Assembly (NCBI RefSeq): GCF_900188275.1
Contig: NZ_FZNY01000003.1
Location: 124,001-188,000 of the forward strand
Reading direction: 5' to 3'
DNA: 64,000 nt
Source of the DNA: Dokdonia pacifica
Lineage (GTDB): Bacteria > Bacteroidota > Bacteroidia > Flavobacteriales > Flavobacteriaceae
Shown here: positions 28,082 to 38,458 of the stretch, piece by piece
Layout of the letters: each line of letters starts with the position of its first letter
How positions within the stretch are numbered: position 1 is the first letter of the stretch
The notes under the pieces: model-generated
Database searches by the model: none
Told to the model about the DNA's origin: nothing
What the model saw: only the letters and a program-made list of their open reading frames with translations
Translations under genes and position numbers: made by a program

Positions 28082-28177
28082 AATAGTGTCATTTCCATAC
28101 TTCGACTATGCTTAGCATAAACTCCAGCGGAAATATTTTTAAGTTAGTTTTAAATTTCACTCGACAAAATAGTCTTG

Positions 28178-28657
28178 TTATTCTCCTTCAGGTACAAATA
28201 CCAATGCGTCTCCATTAATGCAGTGACGCTTGCCTGTTGTATTTCTAGGGCCATCACTAAATACATGTCCTAAATGTCCGCCACAATTTGCGCAGTGTTC
28301 TTCTGTTCTTGTATATCCTAATTTGCGATCTGTAGAATAGGCAACATTATCCCCTATAGGACGGTCAAAACTTGGCCATCCTGTACCACTATCAAATTTA
28401 TGCTTTCCTTCAAATAGCGCAATACCACATCCAGCACATTTATAGGTGCCTTCAGAATAGTTTTTATTTAGTTTACTTGAAAATGGACGTTCAGTACCTT
28501 CTTGACGTAATATATAATATTGATCTGCCGTTAATTCTGCTTTCCATTCAGCATCTGTTTTCTGAACAGGAAACACTTCAGGCTCTTTTTCTTGTGCTTT
28601 TCCATTGCAACTAATAAGTAGCAATGTAAATAAAGCAATGGCGCAGTGTTTTATCAT
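28178..28657 (-). CDS. msrB: Peptide-methionine (R)-S-oxide reductase, lipoprotein copy
   Basis: 159 aa. Same fold as its neighbour with zinc CxxC pairs (CAGCG and CANCG), GTGWPSFD, GGHLGHVFSDGP and catalytic Cys in KRHCINGDALVF. A signal peptide with lipobox LLISC (Cys17) makes it a periplasmic lipoprotein. It differs enough from the cytoplasmic copy that it is not a recent duplicate. Confidence 0.94.
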   Translation of the reverse strand: MIKHCAIALFTLLLISCNGKAQEKEPEVFPVQKTDAEWKAELTADQYYILRQEGTERPFSSKLNKNYSEGTYKCAGCGIALFEGKHKFDSGTGWPSFDRPIGDNVAYSTDRKLGYTRTEEHCANCGGHLGHVFSDGPRNTTGKRHCINGDALVFVPEGE

Positions 28658-28916
28658 GATTTCTTTTTTTATGTAAAAATACGGTTTATTGATTTTTTTG
28701 TCGTTAAAACTACTTTAAAATGACATATGATAATGCATTTTTTTAAACAGAAACTATAACGTTGTAAATGTTTTTAAAGTTTTGATTTTTAGTTTTTTAA
28801 AAAATACTACTGCTGTGATATTGATAAAATTTTAATGTAATTTTTACATATAAATGCTTGGAAAGCAAGAGATTTGTTTTAATTTAATAAACTTGTATAC
28901 CTATTAACCACCATTC

Positions 28917-30326
28917 ATGAAGATTATACACATTAGTGCAGAGTGTTACCCTATAGCTAAAGTTGGCGGTTTAGCAGATGTTGTAGGAGCACTCCCTAAA
29001 TATCAAAATAGAATTGGTCATCAGGCTACTGTATTGATGCCATATTATGAAACAGCATATGTAAAAAAAGCAACGGCAGTCGTTGATTTTTGCTATAATC
29101 TGGTGATGGATCAAAAAACATATTTTGCCGAAGTACTTTCTGTAAATGATGCTTCATTAGGATTTCCATTGTTTTTAGTTCGTATTGCAGAATTAACAGA
29201 TCGAAAAGAAGTATATGGTTATGAAGACGATGCGCTACGTTTTGTAGCATTTCAAAGAGTCGCATTACAGTGGATTATGAGTAAAGATGCCATGCCAGAT
29301 GTGGTACATTGTCATGATCATCATACAGGGCTTGTTCCTTTTATGATGAGTCGTAGTGAACCTTTTGAAACACTCAAAGATATTCCAACTGTACTCTCTA
29401 TACATAATGCACAATATCAAGGACAATTTTCTCATGAAATGGGAGGTGTTTTACCACGCTTTCGCGAAAGCGATCTAGGACTGCTAGACTGGGATGGAAT
29501 GATTAATCCGCTTGCGGCGGCTATTAAATGTGCTTGGCGAGTAAATACAGTTTCTCCATCATACATGGAAGAATTAAAGCAGAAAGCTAATGGACTCGAA
29601 TGGTTGTTAAATCATGAAAGCGATAAATGTGTTGGAATTCTTAATGGAATAGATGCCGAAACATGGGATCCAGCTACAGATACCTATTTACATAAAAACT
29701 ATACTATCAGAACAAGACAGTCTGGTAGAAAGACCAATAAAGAAGCATTGTGTGAAGAATTTGGATTGGATTCTAGCAAGCCTCTTTTTGGCTTTATAGG
29801 ACGATTAGTATGGGAAAAAGGAGCCGATATCTTACCAGCAATTATAGACAAAGCATTACAGGATTATGATATTAATATCATATTGTTAGGTTCAGGTTCT
29901 CCAGAAGTAGAATCGCAACTTAAAACCTTAGCTATAAAATACAAAGGACGCTATAATGCTTACATAGGGTATCAAGAACGTATGTCGCATCAAGTGTATG
30001 CTGGAGCAGATTTTCTATTGATGCCTAGCCGAGTAGAGCCTTGTGGCCTCAATCAAATGTACTCTTTGCGTTATGGATGTATGCCTATAGTAAGACGTAC
30101 GGGAGGATTAAAAGATACTGTAATTGACCTTGGAGAAAAAGGTGGTTTTGGTATATGTCACGACCATACTTCAGAAGAAGATGTAGTGTATAGTATTGGA
30201 AGGGCTGTAACACATTTTGAAAATCAGAAAAAATTTAAAGAAATACAAAAAACAATGATGCATTTAGAGCACAGTTGGGAAAACTCAGCTCAAATGTATG
30301 TATCTTTATATAATCAGTTAAAATAG
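28917..30326 (+). CDS. glgA: Glycogen synthase (ADP-glucose type, GT5)
   Basis: 469 aa. Transfers glucose from ADP-glucose to the glycogen chain. N-terminal HISAECYPIAKVGGLADVVGAL carries the KxGGL motif that binds ADP-glucose. The central hinge and FIGRLVWEKGADIL, then MPSRVEPCGLNQMYSLRYG with the conserved Glu, and RRTGGLKDTV complete the GT-B fold. A palindrome copy (29458-29471) encodes RFRES, the only coding copy not read as AFAKA. Seven bases before glgC: first gene of the glycogen operon. Confidence 0.96.
   Translation: MKIIHISAECYPIAKVGGLADVVGALPKYQNRIGHQATVLMPYYETAYVKKATAVVDFCYNLVMDQKTYFAEVLSVNDASLGFPLFLVRIAELTDRKEVYGYEDDALRFVAFQRVALQWIMSKDAMPDVVHCHDHHTGLVPFMMSRSEPFETLKDIPTVLSIHNAQYQGQFSHEMGGVLPRFRESDLGLLDWDGMINPLAAAIKCAWRVNTVSPSYMEELKQKANGLEWLLNHESDKCVGILNGIDAETWDPATDTYLHKNYTIRTRQSGRKTNKEALCEEFGLDSSKPLFGFIGRLVWEKGADILPAIIDKALQDYDINIILLGSGSPEVESQLKTLAIKYKGRYNAYIGYQERMSHQVYAGADFLLMPSRVEPCGLNQMYSLRYGCMPIVRRTGGLKDTVIDLGEKGGFGICHDHTSEEDVVYSIGRAVTHFENQKKFKEIQKTMMHLEHSWENSAQMYVSLYNQLK
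29458..29471. repeat. Iterated palindrome copy 7 (in glgA)
   Basis: Codes RFRES, in a different frame from the other coding copies. Confidence 0.95.
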
Positions 30327-30332
30327 AATAAA

Positions 30333-31601
30333 ATGAATAAAAAGGTATTAGCTATTATCTTAGGAGGAGGACAAGGATCAAGATTATATCCACTTACAAA
30401 AATGCGATCAAAACCTGCAGTGCCTATTGCTGGAAAATATCGTTTGGTAGATATTCCTATTTCTAATTGTATCAATTCTAATATCAAACGAATGTTTGTA
30501 TTAACGCAGTTTAACTCCGCGTCACTAAACAAGCATATAAAACATACGTATCAATTTAGCTATTTTTCTGATGCATTTGTAGATATCCTTGCAGCAGAGC
30601 AAACACCTGAAAATAAAGGCTGGTTTCAAGGTACCGCAGATGCTGTTCGTCAAAGCATGCATCACTTTAAAGGATATGAATCTGATTATATTTTGATCCT
30701 TTCTGGAGATCAGTTATATCAGATGGACTTTAATAAAATGCTAGATGCACACATTGAAGCTGGAGCAAAAATTAGTGTAGCCTCACTTCCTGTAAATGCT
30801 AAAGATGCTACATCCTTTGGAATTTTAAAAACAAATGATGATCAAACCATAGGTTCTTTTATTGAAAAACCAGATACAACACTATTACCAGAATGGAAGT
30901 CACCTGTATCTCCAGCTATGAAAAAGCAAGGAAAGCATTACCTAGCTTCTATGGGGATTTATATCTTTAATAAAGACTTATTAGTTGACTTATTAGAAGA
31001 TACAGATACCATGGATTTTGGAAAAGAGATTATTCCGCAATCTATCAATGATCATAAGGTATTAAGTTATGCCTATGAAGGATATTGGACAGACATAGGA
31101 AATATAGATTCTTTTTTTGAGGCTAATATAGATCTTACGGCAGATATTCCTAAGTTCAACTTATTTAATAGAGATCAAAGTATCTTAACACGTCCACGTG
31201 TACTACCACCTACAAAAATATCTGGAACCACATTAGAAAAATCAATCATCGCAGAAGGAAGTATCATACACGGAAGTCGTATTGCAAACTCTGTAATAGG
31301 AATACGTTCTCGAGTAGGAAAAGGAACAGTGATTGAAAACTCCTATGTTATGGGAAGCAACCGCTTTTTAGATCTAGAAGAGATTGATGCTGCTCGTGCA
31401 AACGGAATACCACATGAAGGAATAGGAGATCGTTGTTTTATTACCAATTGCATCATTGATAAGAATGTAAAGATTGGAGATGATGTGCGTATTACAGGAG
31501 GAAAACATTTAGAAGATGTAGAGACCGATACCTATGTAGTACGAGATGGTATTGTGGTGGTTAAAAATGGAGCCTTGATTCCTTCTGGAACGATTATTTA
31601 A
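30333..31601 (+). CDS. glgC: Glucose-1-phosphate adenylyltransferase
   Basis: 422 aa. Makes ADP-glucose from ATP and glucose-1-phosphate, the committed step. N-terminal LGGGQGSRLYPLTKMRSKPAVPIAGKYR nucleotidyltransferase signature, GTADAVRQ, the catalytic SGDQLYQMDF, and the IEKP region; a left-handed beta-helix C-domain starts near 290. One base before glgB, so translation is likely coupled. Confidence 0.96.
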   Translation: MNKKVLAIILGGGQGSRLYPLTKMRSKPAVPIAGKYRLVDIPISNCINSNIKRMFVLTQFNSASLNKHIKHTYQFSYFSDAFVDILAAEQTPENKGWFQGTADAVRQSMHHFKGYESDYILILSGDQLYQMDFNKMLDAHIEAGAKISVASLPVNAKDATSFGILKTNDDQTIGSFIEKPDTTLLPEWKSPVSPAMKKQGKHYLASMGIYIFNKDLLVDLLEDTDTMDFGKEIIPQSINDHKVLSYAYEGYWTDIGNIDSFFEANIDLTADIPKFNLFNRDQSILTRPRVLPPTKISGTTLEKSIIAEGSIIHGSRIANSVIGIRSRVGKGTVIENSYVMGSNRFLDLEEIDAARANGIPHEGIGDRCFITNCIIDKNVKIGDDVRITGGKHLEDVETDTYVVRDGIVVVKNGALIPSGTII

Positions 31602-31602
31602 T

Positions 31603-33516
31603 ATGAGTAACGTACAAAGCTACAGTCTGTTTACAGACTTTGATATTTCACTTTTTAAAGCTGGAAAACATTTCCGTTTACACGAAAAAATGGGTTCGCA
31701 TATCTGTACGGTAGATGGTATAAAGGGTACCTACTTTGCAGTATGGGCACCAAGCGCAAATCAAGTTTCGGTTATAGGTGATTTTAATCATTGGAAAGAT
31801 GGTGAACATCTGTTACAAGTGCGATGGGACTCAAGTGGTATCTGGGAAGGATTTATCCCTAATGTAGGGCATAGTGATACCTATAAGTACAAGATTCATT
31901 CAAATCACGATGGGATTGTTACAGAAAAAGCAGATCCATTTGCAAGACGCGCAGAGCATCCTCCTAAAACAGCTTCCATTATTTACAGCACAGATCACGT
32001 TTGGAAAGATCAAGATTGGATGCAAAAGCGTCATAAGCACAATAGTTTAAATGCCCCTTTTTCTGTATATGAATTGCATGTAGGCTCTTGGAAACGAAAA
32101 ACCGAAGAGAATAATAGAAGCTTAAGTTATTCAGAACTTGCTACAGAATTAGTTGCTTATGTAAAAGAAATGAACTTCACACACGTAGAGTTTATGCCTA
32201 TTATGGAATATCCATATGACCCTAGTTGGGGATACCAACTTACAGGTTATTTTGCACCGACATCCCGATTTGGATATCCTGAAGAATTAATGACACTTAT
32301 TGATGCATTTCACCAAAATGATATTGGTGTTATTCTGGATTGGGTGCCTTCCCATTTTCCAGAAGATGCCCACGGATTAGGAAATTTTGATGGTACGGCC
32401 TGTTATGAACATCCAGACCGTCGTAAAGGATACCATCCCGATTGGAAGTCATTAATCTTTAATTATGAACGTAACGAAGTACGCTCGTTTTTAATAAGTA
32501 ATGCACTCTTCTGGCTAGATCAATATCACATAGATGGATTACGAGTAGATGCTGTAGCCTCTATGTTATATTTAGATTATAGTAGAGAAGAAGGTGAGTG
32601 GGAGCCAAATGACCAAGGAGGAAGAGAAAATCTAGCAGTCATTAGTTTTTTAAAAGAACTCAACCAAGAAGTATATGCTAGTTTTCCAGATGTACAAACC
32701 ATTGCCGAAGAATCTACGAGTTTCCCTATGGTGAGTAAACCTGTATTTTCAGGTGGTTTAGGATTTGGAATGAAATGGATGATGGGATGGATGCACGATA
32801 CATTATCTTATTTTAAAAGAGATACACTTTATAGAAATCATCATCACAATGAGATTAGTTTTAGTATGACCTACGGGTTTACAGAAAACTTTATGCTTCC
32901 CTTATCACATGATGAGGTGGTATATGGTAAACAATCTATTTTAGGCCGTATGCCAGGTGATGAGTGGCAACGCTTTGCAAACCTTAGACTTTTATATACC
33001 TATATGTATACCCATCCGGGAGGGAAGCTTCTCTTTATGGGTAGCGAGTTTGGACAAGGATCTGAATGGAATTTTGAAGAACAATTAGATTGGTATGTAT
33101 TACAATATGATATCCATAAAGGCATACAGAAAACAGTAGCAGATTTAAATCATCTATACCAAACAATACCCGCATTGTACGAAAAACAGTTTGAAGCCGA
33201 TGGTTTTGAATGGGTAGCGCATGATGATGATGAAAATGCAGTTTTAAGCTATATCCGTAAAGGAAATGATCCAGATACATTAGTGATTGGAGTATTTAAT
33301 ATGACACCCGTACCACGTACAGCTTATCGTATTGGAGTTCCTAAAAATGGAAACATTCAAGAAGTATTCAATAGTGATGCATCCATATATGGAGGAACAG
33401 GAGATTATCATAATAAAAAACTCAAAGTTTCTAAAACATCATGGAATGGGAAGACACATTCTATCGAAATTGTAGTGCCGCCATTGGCAGGAATTGTATT
33501 GGAATTAAAGGCATAA
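31603..33516 (+). CDS. glgB: 1,4-alpha-glucan branching enzyme (GH13)
   Basis: 637 aa. Introduces alpha-1,6 branches. CBM48 domain near residues 35-115 (VWAPSANQVSVIGDFNHW), catalytic (beta/alpha)8 domain with DWVPSHF, the nucleophile D in GLRVDAVASMLYLDY, the acid/base E in AEESTSFP and SHDEVVYGK, then a C-terminal beta domain. It ends the glg run; 172 bp with a palindrome copy and an operator-like site separate it from the GH31 gene. Confidence 0.96.
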   Translation: MSNVQSYSLFTDFDISLFKAGKHFRLHEKMGSHICTVDGIKGTYFAVWAPSANQVSVIGDFNHWKDGEHLLQVRWDSSGIWEGFIPNVGHSDTYKYKIHSNHDGIVTEKADPFARRAEHPPKTASIIYSTDHVWKDQDWMQKRHKHNSLNAPFSVYELHVGSWKRKTEENNRSLSYSELATELVAYVKEMNFTHVEFMPIMEYPYDPSWGYQLTGYFAPTSRFGYPEELMTLIDAFHQNDIGVILDWVPSHFPEDAHGLGNFDGTACYEHPDRRKGYHPDWKSLIFNYERNEVRSFLISNALFWLDQYHIDGLRVDAVASMLYLDYSREEGEWEPNDQGGRENLAVISFLKELNQEVYASFPDVQTIAEESTSFPMVSKPVFSGGLGFGMKWMMGWMHDTLSYFKRDTLYRNHHHNEISFSMTYGFTENFMLPLSHDEVVYGKQSILGRMPGDEWQRFANLRLLYTYMYTHPGGKLLFMGSEFGQGSEWNFEEQLDWYVLQYDIHKGIQKTVADLNHLYQTIPALYEKQFEADGFEWVAHDDDENAVLSYIRKGNDPDTLVIGVFNMTPVPRTAYRIGVPKNGNIQEVFNSDASIYGGTGDYHNKKLKVSKTSWNGKTHSIEIVVPPLAGIVLELKA

Positions 33517-33541
33517 AAATTTTGCAAATAATACTGTATAC

Positions 33542-33555
33542 GCTTTCGCGAAAGC
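33542..33555. repeat. Iterated palindrome copy 8 (intergenic)
   Basis: 25 bp after glgB; the symmetry extends to TATACGC...GCGTATA. Confidence 0.95.
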
Positions 33556-33601
33556 GTATAATTCACCCAAAAAACCAGACAAAACACTATTAATTACGCT
33601 A

Positions 33602-33615
33602 CGAAAACGTTAGCG
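33602..33615. promoter_or_regulatory. Possible LacI-family operator upstream of GH31 gene
   Basis: CGAAAACGTTAGCG is a near-palindrome around a central AACGTT with CG ends, the layout bound by many LacI-family sugar regulators. It stands 73 bp before the GH31 start and is flanked by further inverted bases (TTAATTACGCTA with TTAGCGTTAATAA). The regulator is not in the window. Confidence 0.4.
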
Positions 33616-33688
33616 TTAATAACTTATCATAATTAATTTTCTTCTTTTGAATAGATAGTGTTTATTTGAATTTAAAAATAAGGATCCT

Positions 33689-36103
33689 ATGATCATTAAT
33701 ACAGAATTACAACAAAAAGGGAACCAATTTCCTAATCAAATTATAGATTTTAATAAAGAGGTAGATACGCTGTATTTTAAAACAGAGAATCTTGTTATTT
33801 TACAACTTACGGTATTAAGAGATAGTGTTATCAGATTTAGATATGCAACAGGAGGCGCTTTTGAAAATGACTTCTCATATGCTATAGATGAAGGTGCCAA
33901 TAGAGGATACAATCATTTAGAAGTAATGAGTAATGACCTGAATTATATAGTGACAACATCAAAACTCGTTGTCCATATAGAAAAACTAAGTCTTCAAGCA
34001 AAAATCTATGACTTAGAAGGGAATATTATAAATGAAGACGAACTTGGTTTTCATTACGAAGAAAGCTTTGAATATGGTGGAAACATCGTTAAGATGAGTA
34101 AAAAAGCACAACATGCCGAGAGTTATTATGGATTAGGTGATAAACCAATGCATATGAACTTGAGAGGAAAACGTGTGCAAAATTGGGCGACAGATCAATA
34201 TGCTTTTGGAAAAGATCAAGACCCTATTTATAAAAGTGTTCCTTTTTACATCGGATTAAATAAGAAGAAAGCCTACGGAGTATTCTTTGATAATACCTTT
34301 AGAACCTTTTTTGACTTTTGTCACGAACGTATGGATGTGACAAGTTTTTGGGCACAAGGAGGCGAAATGAATTATTACTTTATCTATGGCCCTAGTATGC
34401 CAGAAGTGGTAAAAAGTTATACCAATCTTACTGGAGTTCCAGAAATGCCACCATTATGGGCATTAGGATACCAACAATGTAAATGGAGTTATTATCCAGA
34501 AAGTAATGTAAAAGAAATAGCAGCCAAGTTTAGAGAACTTCAGATTCCTTGTGATGGTATCTATCTAGACATTGATTATATGGATGGTTTTAGATGCTTT
34601 ACTTGGAATAAGGAATATTTTCCAGACCCAAAGCGCATGGTAAAAGAACTTGCTGATGATGGGTTTAAAACCATTGTTATTATAGATCCAGGTATTAAAA
34701 TAGATAAGGATTATAGTGTGTATAATGAAGGAGTAGAAAATGATTACTTCTGTAAACGCGCCGATGGTCCCTATATGAAAGGAAAAGTATGGCCAGGAGA
34801 GTGTAATTTTCCAGATTATACAAACCCTAAAGTGCGTACATGGTGGGCAGGTCTTTTTAAAGAATTAATAAGCGAGATAGGAGTAAAAGGAGTGTGGAAT
34901 GATATGAATGAACCTGCAGTGATGGAAGTACCAGGCAAGACATTTCCACCAGATGTAAGACATGATTATGATGGAAACCCTTGTAGTCATCGTAAAGCAC
35001 ATAATATCTATGGAACTCAAATGGCACGCGCTACCTATGAAGGCGTAAAGAAATTTGCCTATCCAAAACGTCCGTTTGTGATCACACGTTCGGCATATAG
35101 TGGGGCACAACGTTATACCTCCTCTTGGACAGGGGATAATATTGCAAGCTGGGAACATTTATGGGTAGCTAATATCCAAGTACAACGTATGTGTATTTCT
35201 GGAATGTCATTTACAGGAACCGATATTGGAGGATTTGCAGAACAACCTACAGGAGAGTTATATGCACGATGGATTCAATTAGGTGTTTTTCATCCATTTT
35301 GTAGAACACATTCTTCAGGACATCACGGAGATCAAGAACCTTGGGCATTTGATCCAGGTGTGACCGATATAGCACGTAAGTTTATTAACTTACGATATAG
35401 ATTATTACCGTATTTATATACCATGTTTTATGAGTATACTCAAAATGGTACCCCATTATTAAAACCACTTGTATACTTTGATCAGGATGACCCGCAAACA
35501 CACTATAGAACCGATGAGTTTGTGTTTGGACACCAAATTTTAGTTTGCCCTGTATTAGAACCTAATGCTAAGGGAAGACGTATGTACATTCCAAGAGGCA
35601 CTTGGTACAACTACTGGAGTAAACTTCCAGTAGAAGGAGGCAAAGAACAATGGGTAGATGCAGACGTAGATAGTATGCCATTATTTGTAAAAGCTGGGGC
35701 TATTATTCCAAAATATCCAATACAACAATATGTAGGAGAGAAGAAGCTAGAACAAATAGAATTAGAGGTGTATTATGCCTTAGGGAAAAATCAATCTAAT
35801 GTGTATGAAGATGCACAAGATGGATACGATTATACCAAAGAGCGCTATAGTTTCAGAACCTTTAAAATGTCTGGTAGAGAAAGTGACTGGATCATACAAC
35901 AACACAAACGAGGAACCTATGTTACACCATACGATACTTATAGAATTCACTTGATTGGGTTGCCTTTTAAAATAAAAGACATTGAATTAGATAATACGCA
36001 AGTATCGCTTGAAAGTGTACAGTACGACGATGAAACTTGTTCTTTGATCGTACCAAAGAATTTTACAGAGCTTCATATTTCTGGGATTGCAGATAATTTG
36101 TAA
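33689..36103 (+). CDS. GH31 alpha-glucosidase
   Basis: 804-aa family 31 glycoside hydrolase that removes glucose from the non-reducing end of malto-oligosaccharides. N-terminal galactose-mutarotase-like beta domain (about 1-245), catalytic barrel with nucleophile D in GVWNDMNEPAVM (about 408) and acid/base D in SWTGDNIASWEHL (about 485), and C-terminal beta domains. No signal peptide, so probably cytoplasmic and acting on imported or stored glucans with the glg genes upstream. Confidence 0.94.
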   Translation: MIINTELQQKGNQFPNQIIDFNKEVDTLYFKTENLVILQLTVLRDSVIRFRYATGGAFENDFSYAIDEGANRGYNHLEVMSNDLNYIVTTSKLVVHIEKLSLQAKIYDLEGNIINEDELGFHYEESFEYGGNIVKMSKKAQHAESYYGLGDKPMHMNLRGKRVQNWATDQYAFGKDQDPIYKSVPFYIGLNKKKAYGVFFDNTFRTFFDFCHERMDVTSFWAQGGEMNYYFIYGPSMPEVVKSYTNLTGVPEMPPLWALGYQQCKWSYYPESNVKEIAAKFRELQIPCDGIYLDIDYMDGFRCFTWNKEYFPDPKRMVKELADDGFKTIVIIDPGIKIDKDYSVYNEGVENDYFCKRADGPYMKGKVWPGECNFPDYTNPKVRTWWAGLFKELISEIGVKGVWNDMNEPAVMEVPGKTFPPDVRHDYDGNPCSHRKAHNIYGTQMARATYEGVKKFAYPKRPFVITRSAYSGAQRYTSSWTGDNIASWEHLWVANIQVQRMCISGMSFTGTDIGGFAEQPTGELYARWIQLGVFHPFCRTHSSGHHGDQEPWAFDPGVTDIARKFINLRYRLLPYLYTMFYEYTQNGTPLLKPLVYFDQDDPQTHYRTDEFVFGHQILVCPVLEPNAKGRRMYIPRGTWYNYWSKLPVEGGKEQWVDADVDSMPLFVKAGAIIPKYPIQQYVGEKKLEQIELEVYYALGKNQSNVYEDAQDGYDYTKERYSFRTFKMSGRESDWIIQQHKRGTYVTPYDTYRIHLIGLPFKIKDIELDNTQVSLESVQYDDETCSLIVPKNFTELHISGIADNL

Positions 36104-36123
36104 CTTTATAGTACTTAAAATCA

Positions 36124-36957
36124 ATGACCATGAAGACAAAGCAATTATTCACACTTATATTAACGATAGTATTAGTATGTGCTTGTAAAACAAGCCCTTT
36201 TACAGGTAAGAAAACCTTAAATTTTGTAAGTAACGATCAGTTATTTCCAATGGCTTTTCAGCAATATGATCAATTTCTATCAGAGAATAATGTAATTACT
36301 GGAACAGTAGATGCAAATATGGTGAAGAGTGTAGGAGAAAAAATTGCAGTTGCTGCAGAGCGATACCTTACTTCATTAGGAGAACCAGGATACCTTAAGG
36401 ATTATCGATGGGAATATAATCTCGTACAAGATGATGCCGTAAATGCTTGGTGTATGCCCGGTGGCAAAATTGTAGTGTATACAGGTATTTTACCTATAAC
36501 TCAAACAGAAACAGGACTTGCTATGGTAATGGGGCATGAATTAGCACATGCACTAGCAGATCATGGAGCACAACGTATGAGTGCTGCTCAATTACAACAG
36601 ATAGGAGCTGTTGGAGTTGCTGTAGGTACAGGTGTTGCAGGACAAAGTCAAGAACAACAAGCTACATGGATGCAAGCTTATGGTTTGGCATCACAATTGG
36701 GAGGAATGTTACCTTTTAGCCGTTCTCATGAAACACAAGCCGATGAAATTGGAATTGTGATTGCTGCCATTGCAGGATACAATCCAGATGAAGCAGCAAA
36801 ATTATGGCAACGTATGAAAGCTGCTAGTGGAGGACAAGCACCACCACAAATACTAAGCACACACCCTTCTAATGATTCTAGAATTGCAAACCTTACAGCA
36901 AAAGCACCTTTTGCAAAACAAGAAGCAGCAAAATTTGGAGTGACTTCGTTCAAATAA
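36124..36957 (+). CDS. M48-family metallopeptidase lipoprotein
   Basis: 277 aa. Lipobox LVCAC anchors it in the envelope. Zinc site HELAHALADHG (HExxH, about 139-143) and a downstream Glu in SHETQADEIG, as in BepA/LoiP-type periplasmic proteases that handle misassembled outer-membrane proteins. The start at 36124 or the in-frame ATG at 36130 would give the same mature protein. Followed by a strong terminator. Confidence 0.92.
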   Translation: MTMKTKQLFTLILTIVLVCACKTSPFTGKKTLNFVSNDQLFPMAFQQYDQFLSENNVITGTVDANMVKSVGEKIAVAAERYLTSLGEPGYLKDYRWEYNLVQDDAVNAWCMPGGKIVVYTGILPITQTETGLAMVMGHELAHALADHGAQRMSAAQLQQIGAVGVAVGTGVAGQSQEQQATWMQAYGLASQLGGMLPFSRSHETQADEIGIVIAAIAGYNPDEAAKLWQRMKAASGGQAPPQILSTHPSNDSRIANLTAKAPFAKQEAAKFGVTSFK

Positions 36958-36981
36958 ATAAAATTATCAATAATATATTCT

Positions 36982-37018
36982 TAAGAAAGCTACACAATCG
37001 TGTAGCTTTCTTATTTTA
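36982..37018 (+). terminator. Terminator after the M48 gene
   Basis: A 14-bp perfect stem (36982-36995 with 37000-37013), a 4-base loop, then TTTT. The MFS gene starts only a few bases later at 37024. Confidence 0.85.
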
Positions 37019-37023
37019 GTAGG

Positions 37024-38325
37024 ATGAAGACACTATTACAAAAAGGAGATAAAAAACTTTTAAATGCTTGGGCATTTTATGATTGGGCAAACTCAGTATA
37101 CAGTTTGGTCATTGCATCTGCGATTTTCCCTATTTTTTATGACGCTATATTTTCAGAGATAGGACAGGAAACAGTAGAAGTATTTGGAAAAGATTGGAAA
37201 AGTAGTTCTTTGATTTTCGGAACCACCGCGGTTGCGTTTTCCATTGTAGCTATTATATCCCCTTTACTATCAGGAGTTGCTGATTTTTTAGGAAACAAGA
37301 AATTTTTCTTAAAATTCTTTTGCTACTTAGGTGCCTTTAGTACGATAGGGTTAAGTTTTTTTTATGTAGAGCATATCTTTCTTGGTCTTACGTTGTACCT
37401 ATTGGCACTCATAGGTTTCTGGGGAAGTCTAGTGTTTTATAATTCATACTTGCCAGATATCGCCCATGTAGATCAGCATGATAGTATCAGCGCCAAAGGG
37501 TTTTCTATGGGATATATAGGAAGTGTTATTCTTCTTGTAATATGTCTCATCATGGTAATGGGACAAGAGACTGACGAAGAAAGAGTAGAAATGATGCGAT
37601 TTTCATTTGTGCTTACAGGTATTTGGTGGATTGTCTTTAGCCAGTATACCTACCTCTATTTACCGAAAGGAAATAAAAGTGAAGGTAAACTATCTAAAGA
37701 TATATTTTATCAAGGCTTTAGAGAGCTCAAAGCAATATGGTCTGAAATGCAGCATAAACCTCGTTTAAAATCATACTTAATTGCCTTTTTTGTATATAGT
37801 ATGGGAGTGCAAACTGTTATGCTAGCCGCTTCATATTTTGGAGCTGAAGAATTAGATTGGGGTACTACAGATAAAACATTAGGGCTAATTATTAGCATCT
37901 TACTTATTCAACTAGTAGCCGTAGGCGGTGCTTTTTTAACATCAAAGTTATCTGCACGTATAGGAAATGTAAAAGCGCTAATTGTGATTAATGTGATTTG
38001 GATTGCTATTTGTGCATGGGCATTTTTTGTTTACACACCGATACAATTTTACATAACAGCAGGAGTTGTAGGTCTTGTAATGGGAGGCGTACAAGCGCTT
38101 TCGAGATCTACCTACGCAAAATTCCTTCCAGAAACAGATGATACCACATCCTATTTTAGTTTTTACGATGTTTCAGAAAAAATAGGAATTGTATTTGGAA
38201 TGCTTATGTTCTTGGGAATGCAAGAACTTACAGGAAGTATGCGCTATTCTATTATCTTTTTAATTGTGTTTTTCGGTGTTGGGGTATTGTTATTAAAAAG
38301 AGTACCTAAAGTAGAAGATAAGTAA
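37024..38325 (+). CDS. UMF1/Atg22-like MFS transporter
   Basis: 433 aa with about 12 membrane helices. The start LLNAWAFYDWANSVYSLVI is the signature of the UMF1 (vacuolar effluxer Atg22-like) branch of the major facilitator superfamily. The second half repeats the fold, with GGVQALSRSTYAKFLPE at the typical place. Suspected amino-acid or small-solute exporter in the inner membrane; substrate unknown. Confidence 0.9.
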   Translation: MKTLLQKGDKKLLNAWAFYDWANSVYSLVIASAIFPIFYDAIFSEIGQETVEVFGKDWKSSSLIFGTTAVAFSIVAIISPLLSGVADFLGNKKFFLKFFCYLGAFSTIGLSFFYVEHIFLGLTLYLLALIGFWGSLVFYNSYLPDIAHVDQHDSISAKGFSMGYIGSVILLVICLIMVMGQETDEERVEMMRFSFVLTGIWWIVFSQYTYLYLPKGNKSEGKLSKDIFYQGFRELKAIWSEMQHKPRLKSYLIAFFVYSMGVQTVMLAASYFGAEELDWGTTDKTLGLIISILLIQLVAVGGAFLTSKLSARIGNVKALIVINVIWIAICAWAFFVYTPIQFYITAGVVGLVMGGVQALSRSTYAKFLPETDDTTSYFSFYDVSEKIGIVFGMLMFLGMQELTGSMRYSIIFLIVFFGVGVLLLKRVPKVEDK

Positions 38326-38343
38326 GGTAATGATGCATGGTAC

Positions 38344-38357
38344 GCTTTCGCGAAAGC
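38344..38357. repeat. Iterated palindrome copy 9 (intergenic)
   Basis: 18 bp after the UMF1 transporter gene. Confidence 0.95.
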
Positions 38358-38458
38358 ATATACAACTAGCTATACACCCTATATTGGTACATTTTAATAA
38401 AACAGAGTAGAATATTTTACTTATGTTTGCGTTAGAAGTTTACAAACCTACAATTAGC

